Positions 1 through 7,410 are shown, counted from the stretch's first letter. The stretch is DNA of 8,757 bases from Vitreoscilla sp. (GCA_014378125.1 JACMOG010000566.1:1-8757), one strand, 5' to 3'. Made by a program: numbers and translations. The notes: a model not told the origin generated them from the sequence alone.

Positions 1-1
1 C

Positions 2-640
<639 letters not shown>

Positions 641-710
641 GCCCGTATTAGACACGGGTCGGGGCCGCGACAGGCGAACGGGCGAGCGCGACGGGCTCGT
701 TGGCGACTTC

Positions 711-1391
711 CTACGACTTCGCGCAGGTGGTGGAGGCGAGCTCGAAATGCCGGTCGCCCAGGCGCAGCCGGGCGACGACGGTGCGAGCGGCGGCGTCCGG
801 CGCGGCCTCGCGGAAGTGCAGCGTGATCGAGTCCGGGCCGTCCTGCGCGGGGCTCTCCATGCGCACCAGGCGCGCGTGCGCCATCACGCCGTCGCAGCCC
901 GCCGTGGGTGTGTAGGCCACGTACTTGCGCAGCGCCTCGGGCTGGCGCGCGATCATGTTCACGCGCGACGCGGAAAGGTCGCTCGCGTATTGAATGGTGT
1001 CCTTCGGACGCGCCGTGCAGTGCTTCGCGTCGTCGATCCAGGCCTCGTGCGTGGCGGCGCCGGGCCGCGGCGGCGCCCAACCGCCGGTGCGCCCTCCGGC
1101 GAGCACCCGGTGCGTGGCGCGGCAGAAACCCGCGGGGTCGGCCACGGGCGTGCTCCAGACGTCGGCCTGCAGCCGCCACGGGCCCGCCTTCGCGCCGGTC
1201 GCGCGGCTGGCCGAGGACTGCAGCGTGGCCAGGTCCAGCGACTCGGTCTTCGACAAGGCCTTCAGCTGGCGATCGAGCCCGGCCTTCTCGCCCGCGTTGA
1301 GCGCACGCGTGCCGTCGCCCTGCGCCGACCCCGCCCCGCCTGCCAGCGCGCACGCCAGGGCCAGCGCGGCACCGCGAACCAGCGCGCTCAC
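711..1391 (-). CDS. Unrecognised exported protein with four mature cysteines, coupled to livM
   Basis: I do not recognise a family. The frame is 226 residues if it starts at the GTG at 1391, which overlaps the livM stop in the arrangement GTGA; no ATG lies nearby, so this start is chosen for the overlap. The N-terminus looks like a signal peptide: Arg6, then a hydrophobic Ala/Leu stretch (about 8-20), with likely cleavage after Ala23 (GSA-QG). The mature part begins with a charged segment (about 30-65), followed by a Trp-rich, Cys-containing domain with C90, C125, C166 and C223, enough for two disulfides in the periplasm. No lipobox, membrane anchor or catalytic motif is evident. The overlap implies translational coupling to the transporter, so a role linked to uptake is possible, but that is inference. 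Codon use matches the neighbouring liv genes, which supports it being a real gene. Confidence 0.8.
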   Translation of the reverse strand: MSALVRGAALALACALAGGAGSAQGDGTRALNAGEKAGLDRQLKALSKTESLDLATLQSSASRATGAKAGPWRLQADVWSTPVADPAGFCRATHRVLAGGRTGGWAPPRPGAATHEAWIDDAKHCTARPKDTIQYASDLSASRVNMIARQPEALRKYVAYTPTAGCDGVMAHARLVRMESPAQDGPDSITLHFREAAPDAAARTVVARLRLGDRHFELASTTCAKS

Positions 1392-2347
1392 GACTTCTTC
1401 GCCCGCCGCTGCTGCCACGCCAGCAGTTCGCCGACGAACCCCTTGCGGAAGGCCACTACGCACAGCACGAAGATGCCGCCGATGATGACGATCGTCCACG
1501 AGCCGGCCGTGTCGGACAGGTAGTTCTGAAGGCCCACCACCGTGAACGCGCCCACCACCGGCCCGGCGAAGGTGCCCAGGCCGCCCAGCAGCGTCATCAG
1601 GATGACCTCGCCGGATTGCTCCCAGCGCACGTCCTGCAGCGTGGCGAGGTGCAGCACCAGCACCTTCAGCGCGCCGCCCAGTCCGGCCAGCGAGGCCGAC
1701 AGCACGAAGGCCAGCAGCTTGTAGCGGTCGATGTTGTAGCCGAGCGAGATGGCGCGCGGCTCGTTCTCGCGGATCGCCTTCAGCACCTGGCCGTAGGGCG
1801 AGTGCACGATGCGCAGCACCAGCAGGAACACCGCCACGAAGATGGCCAGCACGAACCAGTACAGCGCCATGTCGCTTTCCAGCGAGATGAGGCCGAACAG
1901 CTTGCCGCGCTCGATGCCCTGCAGGCCGTTCTCGCCGCCCGTGAACGGCGCCTCGAGGAAGAAGAACGACAGCATGTAGGCCAGCGCCAGCGTGACCATG
2001 GCGAAGTAGATGCCCTGGCGCCGGATGGCGATCAGGCCCACCACGATGCCGGCCACCGCGGCCGCGGCCATGCCGCCGAGCAGCGCGAGCTCGGGCGTGA
2101 GGTGCTGCGACTGCAGCAGCCACGCCGTGACGTACGCCGCGCCGCCGAAGAACGCGGCGTGCCCGAACGACAACAGGCCCGTGTAGCCCAGCAGCAGGTT
2201 GAACGCCATCGCGAAGATGGCGAAGCACAGCGCCTGCGCGATGAAGATGGGATAGACGCCCACGAAGGGCGCCACGATCAGCGCCAGGAGCGCCACGATC
2301 CAGGTGATCCTGCCGGCGCGTTGCGTGCCTTGTGCGAGCCAGCCCAT
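1388..2347 (-). CDS. livM: Branched-chain amino acid-type ABC transporter permease LivM
   Basis: Inner-membrane permease of the LivHMGF family; with LivH it forms the channel through which ligand from the periplasmic binding protein is imported. The product has 319 residues, normal for the short LivM form. Hydrophobic segments run throughout, starting at about 14-35. Family hallmarks are NLLLGYTG followed by LLSFGHAAFFG (50-68), TGGENGL (136-142), the cytoplasmic ATPase-contact loop with IRENEPRA and SLGYN (192-205), and GGLGTFAGPVVGA near the C-terminus. The ATG at 2347 overlaps the livH stop by one base (TGATG) and has a Shine-Dalgarno AAGGA at 2354-2358, six bases upstream. A GTG one codon earlier is possible but less likely. 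The 3' end overlaps the next gene by four bases (GTGA). Substrate specificity cannot be read from the permease. Confidence 0.96.
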   Translation of the reverse strand: MGWLAQGTQRAGRITWIVALLALIVAPFVGVYPIFIAQALCFAIFAMAFNLLLGYTGLLSFGHAAFFGGAAYVTAWLLQSQHLTPELALLGGMAAAAVAGIVVGLIAIRRQGIYFAMVTLALAYMLSFFFLEAPFTGGENGLQGIERGKLFGLISLESDMALYWFVLAIFVAVFLLVLRIVHSPYGQVLKAIRENEPRAISLGYNIDRYKLLAFVLSASLAGLGGALKVLVLHLATLQDVRWEQSGEVILMTLLGGLGTFAGPVVGAFTVVGLQNYLSDTAGSWTIVIIGGIFVLCVVAFRKGFVGELLAWQQRRAKKS

Positions 2348-3288
2348 CACTTTTCCTTCCCGAACAGTCCGGCGGGCCGGATCATCAGCACGATGGCCAT
2401 GATGAAGAACACGACGACGTTGGACGCCTCGGGCCAGAACACGCGAGTGAAGCCCTCCAGCACGCCCAGCACGAGGCCGGTGATGATGGAGCCGATGATG
2501 GAACCCATGCCGCCGATGACGACGACGGCGAAGACCACGATGATGAGGTTGCTGCCCATCAGCGGGGTGACCTGGATGACCGGTGCCGCCAGCACCCCGG
2601 CCAGCCCGGCCAGCGCCGCGCCGCCGGCGTAGGTGAGGGTGACCATCAGCGGCACGTTGACGCCGAAGGCCTGCACCAGCGACGGGTTCTCGGTGCCCGC
2701 GCGCAGCAGCGCGCCCAGGCGCGTGCGCTCGATGAGGAACCACGTGCCGAAGCACACCACCATCGACGCGCCGATCACGAAGCCGCGGTACTTGGGCAGG
2801 ATCATGAAGCCCAGGTTGATGGCGCCCGAGAGTTCTTCCGGCGTGTCGTACGACTGGCCCGACGAACCATAGTGCTGCAGGAACAGGCCCTGCACCATCA
2901 GCGCCAGGCCGAAGGTCAGCAGCAGGCCGTACAGCGGGTCGAGCTTGTAGAGCCGCTTGAGCAGCAGCTTCTCCACCACGATGCCCACCAGGCCCACCAC
3001 CAGCGGGCCGATGAGCAGCGCGGCCCAGAAATTGAAGTGGAACTGGATGCCCAGGTTCCACACCTGCGAGCCCACCTGCACGTGCGTCAGGTCGACGCCG
3101 TCCAGGCCCAGCCAGGCCACGTAGGCGCCCAGCATGTACATCGCCCCGTGCGCGAAGTTCACCACGCCCAGCAGGCCGAAGATGACGGCCAGGCCCAGGC
3201 TCAGCATCGCGTAGAACGAGCCGTTCACCAGGCCCAGCATGAGCTGGCCCAGCAGTGCCTGGAACGGCACGCCAAAAATCTCGGTCAT
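2347..3288 (-). CDS. livH: Branched-chain amino acid-type ABC transporter permease LivH
   Basis: Inner-membrane permease that pairs with LivM. The product has 313 residues, close to the usual 290-310. Hallmarks: GLVNGSFYAMLSLGLAVIFG (19-38), VVNFAHG (42-48), a cytoplasmic coupling loop containing RTRLGALLRA and AFGVNV, and GGMGSIIGSI followed by a C-terminal hydrophobic hairpin ending RPAGLFGKEK. About eight hydrophobic segments are present. The ATG at 3288 lies 12 bases after the binding-protein stop. I see no Shine-Dalgarno sequence close to it, and a small hairpin (3287-3301) covers both the stop of the upstream gene and the first bases of this start codon, so translation probably depends on ribosomes arriving from upstream. 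The gene ends in a one-base overlap with livM (TGATG). Confidence 0.96.
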   Translation of the reverse strand: MTEIFGVPFQALLGQLMLGLVNGSFYAMLSLGLAVIFGLLGVVNFAHGAMYMLGAYVAWLGLDGVDLTHVQVGSQVWNLGIQFHFNFWAALLIGPLVVGLVGIVVEKLLLKRLYKLDPLYGLLLTFGLALMVQGLFLQHYGSSGQSYDTPEELSGAINLGFMILPKYRGFVIGASMVVCFGTWFLIERTRLGALLRAGTENPSLVQAFGVNVPLMVTLTYAGGAALAGLAGVLAAPVIQVTPLMGSNLIIVVFAVVVIGGMGSIIGSIITGLVLGVLEGFTRVFWPEASNVVVFFIMAIVLMIRPAGLFGKEK

Positions 3289-3300
3289 CGGATCAGCCGA

Positions 3301-4521
3301 TCACTTCCAGGCGGCGCACTTGGTTTCGGCCTTCGTGGTCCAAGCCGCCTCGCCCTTGATCGTCTCGACCACGTTGTAGTAGTCCCAGGGTTCCTTCGAC
3401 GCTTCCGGCGTCTTCACCTGCATCAGGTACATGTCGTGGATCATGCTGCCGTCGCCGCGGATCCAGCCGTCCTTGGCGAAGACGTCGTTGATCTTCGACG
3501 CCTTCATCTTGGCCAGCACCTTGTCGGTGTCGTCGGAGCCCGTGGCCTTGACGGCGGCCAGGTAGTTGGCGACGGCCGAGTAGTCGCCGGCCTGCAGCGA
3601 GCCGGGCATCTTCTTCATCACGTCGAAGTAGCGGCGGCCGAACGCACGCGTCTCGGGCGTCTTGTTCCAGTACCAGCTGTCGGTGAGGTACATGCCCTGC
3701 GTTGTCTTCAGGCCCAGCGAGTGCACGTCCTGGATGAACATCAGCAGGCCGGCCAGCTTCATCGACTTGGTGATGCCGAACTCGTTGGCCGCCTTGATCG
3801 CGTTGATGGTGTCCCCGCCGGCGTTGGCAAGGCCCAGGATCTGCGCCTTGCTGGCCTGCGCCTGCAGCAGGAACGACGAGAAGTCGCTGGCCGACAGCGG
3901 GTGCTTGACCACGCCCAGCACCTTGCCGCCGTTGGCCTCCACCACGCGCGCGGTATCGCCCTCCAGCGCCGCGCCGAAGGCGTAGTCGGCCTGCAGGAAG
4001 TACCAGGTCTTGCCGCCGGCCTTGGTCACGGCGCCGCCGGTGCCCTTGGCGAGCGCCGTGGTGTCGTAGGCCCAGTGCAGGGTGGTAGGCACGCACTGCT
4101 CGTTGGTCAGTGCCGAGGTGCCACCGCCCACCGAGATCATGATCTTGTGCTTCTCGGCCGCCACCTTGGACATGGCCAGGTTGGTGCCGGAGTTGGTACC
4201 GGCGATGAGCACGTCGACGCCATTGGTGTCGAACCACTCGCGCGCCTTGGAGGCGGCCACGTCGGGCTTGTTCTGGTGATCGGCGTACACCACCTCGATC
4301 TTCTTGCCGGCGATGTTGCCGCCCGCGTCGGCAATGGCCATCTTGATGGCCTCGACGCCGCCCTGGCCGTCGATGTCGGAGTAGACGCCCGACAGGTCGG
4401 TGATGAAGCCGATGCGGATCACGTCGCCCGAGATCTGTGCCTGCGCCGCGCCGGCCAGGCCGAGCGCGCCGAGGCAGGCGATGGCCACGGTCTTGAGGGT
4501 GGCGGAAAAGGGCTTGAGCAT
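3301..4521 (-). CDS. Periplasmic solute-binding protein of the LivGFHM-type ABC transporter
   Basis: Periplasmic ligand-capturing subunit (type I fold, Peripla_BP_6 / LivK-like class) delivering substrate to LivH-LivM. The product has 406 residues. A clear signal peptide (Lys3, hydrophobic core about 11-25) ends AQA-Q, giving cleavage after Ala28. The mature start ISGDVIRIGFITDLSG is the first beta strand typical of this class; GTNSGTNLAMSKVA and a GGGTSAL segment line the expected ligand cleft. Two mature cysteines (in EQC and at the C-terminus in TKC) could form a disulfide. Start ATG at 4521 has a Shine-Dalgarno AGGAG at 4529-4533, seven bases upstream, the best in the operon, fitting high expression. 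It sits between livF and livH. Members of this class bind branched-chain amino acids, but others bind amides, urea or aromatic compounds, so the ligand is left open; livK-like would be the nearest name. Confidence 0.95.
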   Translation of the reverse strand: MLKPFSATLKTVAIACLGALGLAGAAQAQISGDVIRIGFITDLSGVYSDIDGQGGVEAIKMAIADAGGNIAGKKIEVVYADHQNKPDVAASKAREWFDTNGVDVLIAGTNSGTNLAMSKVAAEKHKIMISVGGGTSALTNEQCVPTTLHWAYDTTALAKGTGGAVTKAGGKTWYFLQADYAFGAALEGDTARVVEANGGKVLGVVKHPLSASDFSSFLLQAQASKAQILGLANAGGDTINAIKAANEFGITKSMKLAGLLMFIQDVHSLGLKTTQGMYLTDSWYWNKTPETRAFGRRYFDVMKKMPGSLQAGDYSAVANYLAAVKATGSDDTDKVLAKMKASKINDVFAKDGWIRGDGSMIHDMYLMQVKTPEASKEPWDYYNVVETIKGEAAWTTKAETKCAAWK

Positions 4522-4528
4522 GGTGAGT

Positions 4529-4533
4529 CTCCT
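4529..4533 (-). promoter_or_regulatory. Shine-Dalgarno site of the solute-binding protein gene
   Basis: AGGAG on the minus strand, seven bases before the ATG at 4521. It fixes the start, which is also followed directly by a signal peptide. It is the strongest ribosome-binding site in this operon; livG and livH have no obvious one. Confidence 0.8.
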
Positions 4534-4562
4534 GATTGGTCGTGGGTCTTGTGGACTTGGGG

Positions 4563-4593
4563 AAAAAAGAACGATGGGCGGATCAGACGCCCA
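4563..4593 (-). terminator. Hairpin plus T-run between livF and the binding-protein gene (possible attenuator)
   Basis: Read on the minus strand, TGGGCG (4593-4588) pairs with CGCCCA (4580-4575) across a 7-base loop that contains the livF stop codon. Six bases later comes a run of six T (4568-4563) within a pyrimidine-rich stretch. The 6-base spacing between stem and T-run is not canonical, so it may be a leaky terminator, an attenuator, or a 3'-end stabiliser for the livG-livF message. Genes on both sides belong to one transporter, so complete termination is unlikely unless a further promoter lies in the 40 bases before the next start; I see none. Confidence 0.4.
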
Positions 4594-5287
4594 GGTATTC
4601 GTGCAACTTGTCGATGCGGCCGGGCAGTTCGGCCTGCGTGAACTGCTGGATGACCTGGCCGTGCTCCATCACCAGGAAGCGGTCGGCCAGCGGCGCGGCG
4701 AAGCGGAAGTTCTGTTCGACCATGACGATGGTGTAGCCCTGCTTGCGCAGCGCGATCACCATCTCGGCGAGCTTCTGCACGATGACGGGGGCCAGGCCCT
4801 CGGAGATCTCGTCAAGCAGCAGCAGCTTGGCGCCGGTGCGCAGGATGCGCGCGACGGCCAGCATCTGCTGCTCGCCCCCGGACAGCCGCGTGCCCTGGCT
4901 GGGCGCGCGTTCCTTCAGCTTGGGAAACATCGCGTAGATCTGCTCGATGGGCATGCCACCTTCGGTGAGCACCGGCGGGAGCAGCAGGTTCTCTTCGCAG
5001 CTGAGGCTGGAGAAGATCCCGCGCTCCTCGGGGCAGTAGCCCAGGCCCAGGCGCGCGATCCTGTGCGTGGGCATGACGATGGTCTCCTGGCCCTTGACCT
5101 TGATGGAGCCCTTGCGCGCGCCCGTGAGGCCCATGATGGCCCGCATGGTGGTGGTGCGCCCGGCGCCGTTGCGGCCCAGCAGCGTGACGACTTCGCCTTC
5201 GTTCACGTGCAGGTCGACGCCGTGCAGCAGGTGCGACTCGCCGTACCAGGCGTTGAGGCCCTTGATCTCCAGGAACGGTGTGCTCAT
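4583..5287 (-). CDS. livF: ABC transporter ATP-binding protein LivF, with Arg replacing the Walker A Lys
   Basis: Cytoplasmic ATPase subunit that pairs with LivG to drive uptake. The product has 234 residues, normal for LivF. Motifs: Walker A region GRNGAGRTT (38-46), signature LSGGE (135-139), Walker B LLLLDE (155-160), the LivF-typical SEGLAPVIVQ (162-171), and the switch position VEQN (190-193). Gln192 in place of the switch His is usual for LivF. Arg44 (codon CGC, 5156-5158) stands where nearly all active ABC ATPases have Lys, so ATP binding or hydrolysis at this site may be reduced. Everything else looks intact and the frame is unbroken, so decay is unlikely. The ATG at 5287 follows the livG stop with one base between (TGAGATG); GGAG inside the end of livG, ten bases upstream, can serve as ribosome-binding site. 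Confidence 0.96.
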   Translation of the reverse strand: MSTPFLEIKGLNAWYGESHLLHGVDLHVNEGEVVTLLGRNGAGRTTTMRAIMGLTGARKGSIKVKGQETIVMPTHRIARLGLGYCPEERGIFSSLSCEENLLLPPVLTEGGMPIEQIYAMFPKLKERAPSQGTRLSGGEQQMLAVARILRTGAKLLLLDEISEGLAPVIVQKLAEMVIALRKQGYTIVMVEQNFRFAAPLADRFLVMEHGQVIQQFTQAELPGRIDKLHEYLGV

Positions 5288-5288
5288 C

Positions 5289-6062
5289 TCAATGCGCTCC
5301 GACGAGCTCGGTCTGTGCGGTGCCCATGTAGGCCTCGATCACCTGGGGATTCCTCGACACTTCCGCGTACGGCCCTTCGGCCAGGAACGTGCCGCGCTGC
5401 AGCACGGTGATCGTGTCGGCGATGCTGGAGACCACGCTCATGTTGTGCTCCACCATCAGGATGGTGCGGTTGGCCGACACCTTCTTGATGAGCTGGCGGA
5501 TGCGGTCGACGTCCTCGATGCCCATGCCCTGCGTGGGCTCGTCCAGCAACATCAGCTGCGGATCCATGGCCAGCGTGGTGGCGATCTCGAGCGCCCGCTT
5601 GCGGCCGTAGCTGAGCTCGACGGCCGGCAGCTGCGCGTAGGCGGCCAGGTCGACCTCGGCCAGCAGCTCCATGGCCCGCGCGTCGAGCTTGTGCAGGCTG
5701 CTCTCGGGCTTCCAGAAGTGGAACGAGGTGCCGAGCGTGCGCTGCAGCGCCACGCGCACGTTCTCGAGCACGGTCAAATGCGGGAACACGGCCGAGATCT
5801 GGAACGACCGGATGACCCCGCGCCGCGCGATGGCGGCCGGCGCCTCGCGGGTGATGTCCACCCCGTCGAACACGATCGAGCCCGAGGTGGGCTGCAGGAA
5901 CTTGGTGAGCAGGTTGAAGCAGGTGGTCTTGCCCGCCCCGTTGGGCCCGATGAGCGCGTGGATGTGACCGCGCTGCACGCGCAGGTTCACCTTGTTGACG
6001 GCCACGAAGCCCTTGAATTCTTTCGTGAGATCGCTCGTTTCGAGGATATAGCTGCTGCTCAT
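5289..6062 (-). CDS. livG: ABC transporter ATP-binding protein LivG
   Basis: Cytoplasmic ATPase subunit and first gene of the transporter operon. The product has 257 residues, typical of LivG. Motifs: Walker A GPNGAGKTT (39-47) with Lys45, Q-loop Gln88 within RSFQI, signature LSYGR (150-154; LivG proteins commonly have LSYGQ), Walker B LMLLDE (170-175), the LivG-type PTQGM (176-180), and switch His206 in VEHN. All catalytic residues are present, so this subunit supplies a complete Walker A/B set and faces the canonical LSGGE signature of LivF. The ATG at 6062 is the only sensible start because residues 6-20 already belong to the first conserved strands. No Shine-Dalgarno sequence lies at the usual distance, and a possible -10 box lies only seven bases upstream, so the message could be leaderless. 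Confidence 0.96.
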   Translation of the reverse strand: MSSSYILETSDLTKEFKGFVAVNKVNLRVQRGHIHALIGPNGAGKTTCFNLLTKFLQPTSGSIVFDGVDITREAPAAIARRGVIRSFQISAVFPHLTVLENVRVALQRTLGTSFHFWKPESSLHKLDARAMELLAEVDLAAYAQLPAVELSYGRKRALEIATTLAMDPQLMLLDEPTQGMGIEDVDRIRQLIKKVSANRTILMVEHNMSVVSSIADTITVLQRGTFLAEGPYAEVSRNPQVIEAYMGTAQTELVGAH

Positions 6063-6069
6063 CGCACGC

Positions 6070-6099
6070 AGTGTAGGGGCAGCTCCCTAGCCGTAACAG
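6070..6099 (-). promoter_or_regulatory. Tentative promoter of the liv operon
   Basis: On the minus strand, TACACT (6075-6070, four of six matches to the sigma-70 -10 box) lies 18 bases after CTGTTA (6099-6094, three of six matches to the -35 box). Transcription would start at or just before the livG ATG at 6062, giving a leaderless or nearly leaderless message, which fits the missing Shine-Dalgarno site. The match is weak and the call rests mainly on position. Confidence 0.25.
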
Positions 6100-6274
6100 T
6101 TCGCAGAAATACGTTCGGGTTAGCCCGGAGGGTTCCGTGGCCCGGCCGGGACGGTGGCGTCAGGATACTGAAAGGTAGGGCGCTTCCCGTCGGCAGACGA
6201 AGGTGCCCGGGAAGGTGTGAGGTCTTGCGTGGCAACATGCCGGTGGGATGCGGCGAGCCAAGGAACTTGCGTCG
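6100..6274. other. Intergenic spacer between livG and the DUF1330 remnant; no gene seen
   Basis: Divergent spacer with no convincing coding frame, RNA gene or repeat. It holds a 10-base GC palindrome (6141-6150) and no clear regulator site. An ATG at 6237 is in frame with the middle part of the DUF1330 remnant, but the intervening residues do not resemble that family. Confidence 0.5.
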
Positions 6275-6538
6275 CGCTATTTCGTCAAGCGGGAGTCCTA
6301 GCTCTGCAACCGTGAATGAGACTTTCTTGCCAGACGCCTATGTGATCCGCGGTGGGCGTTCCGAAGTGCTGGAGGGAGAGTGGCGGCCGGCACGACTGGC
6401 GATGCTGAAATTTCCCGGCGTCGAGCTGCGAAGGCCTGGTACGACAGCGAGCGATATCGAGCGGCGCGCTCGATGCGTTCGGGCGCGACCTCGCTGTTCA
6501 ACATGGTCGTGGTCGAAGGGGTCTCGGCACCCGTCTAG
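6275..6538 (+). pseudogene. Frameshifted remnant of a DUF1330-family protein
   Basis: Two reading frames joined at 6425/6426 give a recognisable DUF1330 protein. The first part (from 6312) includes AYVIRGGRSEVLEGEW and ends MLKFPGVE; the second, in another frame, runs AKAWYDSERYRAARSMRSG and then FNMVVVEGV to a TAG at 6536-6538. RGG, EVLEG, AWYDS and VVVEG are the landmarks of DUF1330, a small ferredoxin-like-fold family of unknown role, about 95 residues long. One missing base in GAG(G)CTGCG would restore the frame as VE-A-AKAW. The N-terminal third is poorly preserved: a third frame at 6275-6298 reads RYFVKRES, which could be the first strand, and some residues between it and the RGG motif seem lost. 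A single indel could be a sequencing error, but the damaged N-terminus argues for real decay. No in-frame start with a good ribosome site is seen. Confidence 0.65.
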
Positions 6539-6574
6539 GCGCGCCTTGACGCCGAAGCGGCCCGCACGGCGCAG

Positions 6575-6594
6575 GCTTCTTCATGTCAAGAAGC
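6575..6594 (+). repeat. Short inverted repeat upstream of the flavin reductase gene
   Basis: GCTTCTT (6575-6581) and AAGAAGC (6588-6594) form a perfect 7-base stem with a 6-base loop. There is no T-run on either strand, so it is not a classical terminator. It lies between the DUF1330 remnant and the flavin reductase gene, about 115 bases before the start, and could be an operator-like or message-leader hairpin. Function is unknown. Confidence 0.35.
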
Positions 6595-6708
6595 GGCGCC
6601 CGTTGCGACCTGCGACCTGCGGCCTTCGCCGTTCACGCGTCCGAAACCGGCGAGCCTGCGCAGCATGAAGAAGCAACACTGGAACTCCTTTCACGGAGCC
6701 TTCCAGCC

Positions 6709-7386
6709 ATGCACGTCGCCAGCGAACCCGCCATCCTCTACTTCGGCACGCCCGTCGTCGTCATCAGCACCGTCAACGACGACGGCAGCCCCAACCTGGC
6801 GCCGATGTCGTCGGCGTTCTGGCTCGGCTGGCGCTGCGTGCTGGGCCTGGGTGCCGCATCGCAGACCGCGCGCAACCTTCAGCGGTCGCGCGAGTGTGTC
6901 CTGAACCTGCCGTCCCAGGCGCAGGTGGCCCTGGTCGATCGCCACGCGCTGACGACGGGCGACGACCCGGTTCCACCGGCGAAGGCGGCGCGGGGCTATC
7001 GGCATGTTCGCGACAAGTTCGCCGCCAGCGGCTTCTCCTCCGAACCGTCGCGGACGATCGCGCCGCCCCGCGTGCGCGAATGCCCGGTGCAACTGGAAGC
7101 GGTGGTCGAGGCCGTCCACGGCATCGCCGACGACGACGACGCCCAACGCGGCCGCCTGCTGAACATCGAGGTGCGCATCGTGCGGGTGCACCTGGACCCA
7201 ACCATCATCATGAGCGGGCTCCCGAATCGCGTCGATCCCGACAAGTGGCGCCCGTTGATCATGAGCTTCCAGAAGTTCTACGGCCTCGGGATTGAACAAT
7301 TGCAGTCATCGGCGTTGTCCGGCATCGACGAGTCGCTGTACCGTAGCATCGACGTGGACCGGGCGCGCGAGACGATGCCGGGCTGA
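6709..7386 (+). CDS. Flavin reductase family protein (FMN-binding split barrel)
   Basis: A cytoplasmic flavin-binding protein of the flavin reductase-like split-barrel superfamily; members reduce FMN/FAD with NAD(P)H or supply reduced flavin to partner monooxygenases. The physiological partner is unknown. The product has 225 residues from the ATG at 6709, which follows GGAG (6695-6698) by ten bases. The frame is open back to an ATG at 6583, but the extra 42 residues do not look like a domain, and the family usually begins just before ILYFGTPVVVIST (9-21). The flavin-binding core is DGSPNLAPMSSAFWLGWRC (25-43), followed by LGLGAASQTARNL and CVLNLPS (63-69). The C-terminal half carries RECPVQLEAVVEA and KWRPLIMSFQKFYGLG. 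It is the only apparently intact gene between two broken ones. It is transcribed divergently from liv, and the methyltransferase remnant begins 24 bases downstream. Confidence 0.88.
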   Translation: MHVASEPAILYFGTPVVVISTVNDDGSPNLAPMSSAFWLGWRCVLGLGAASQTARNLQRSRECVLNLPSQAQVALVDRHALTTGDDPVPPAKAARGYRHVRDKFAASGFSSEPSRTIAPPRVRECPVQLEAVVEAVHGIADDDDAQRGRLLNIEVRIVRVHLDPTIIMSGLPNRVDPDKWRPLIMSFQKFYGLGIEQLQSSALSGIDESLYRSIDVDRARETMPG

Positions 7387-7410
7387 CAGGGTGCAAGAGG
7401 AAACCGATCG

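Noticed and set aside
642..658. Small inverted repeat CCCGT/ACGGG just before the helicase start as a terminator
   Set aside because: Only a 5-base stem with a 7-base loop and no T-run on the minus strand.
2332..4641. 769-codon open frame on the plus strand
   Set aside because: It lies antisense to livM, livH, the binding-protein gene and the end of livF, and its product is a low-complexity His/Gln/Arg/Ala-rich mix. High GC with G/C third positions produces such shadows.
6141..6150. 10-base palindrome CCCGGCCGGG as an operator
   Set aside because: Short all-GC palindromes are expected by chance at this base composition, and it is not placed at a recognisable promoter.
6298..6504. 68-codon minus-strand frame
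   Set aside because: Antisense to the DUF1330 remnant, no ribosome site and no recognisable motif.
6546..6551. TTGACG as a -35 box for the flavin reductase gene
   Set aside because: No acceptable -10 hexamer follows at 16-18 bases.
5067..6668. 533-codon open frame on the plus strand
   Set aside because: Mostly antisense to livF and livG. Only its short part around 6312-6425 is meaningful, as one piece of the DUF1330 remnant.
6583..6708. N-terminal extension of the flavin reductase to the ATG at 6583
   Set aside because: The 42 added residues are Arg/Ala-rich without domain features, and the ATG at 6709 has a ribosome site and fits the family start.
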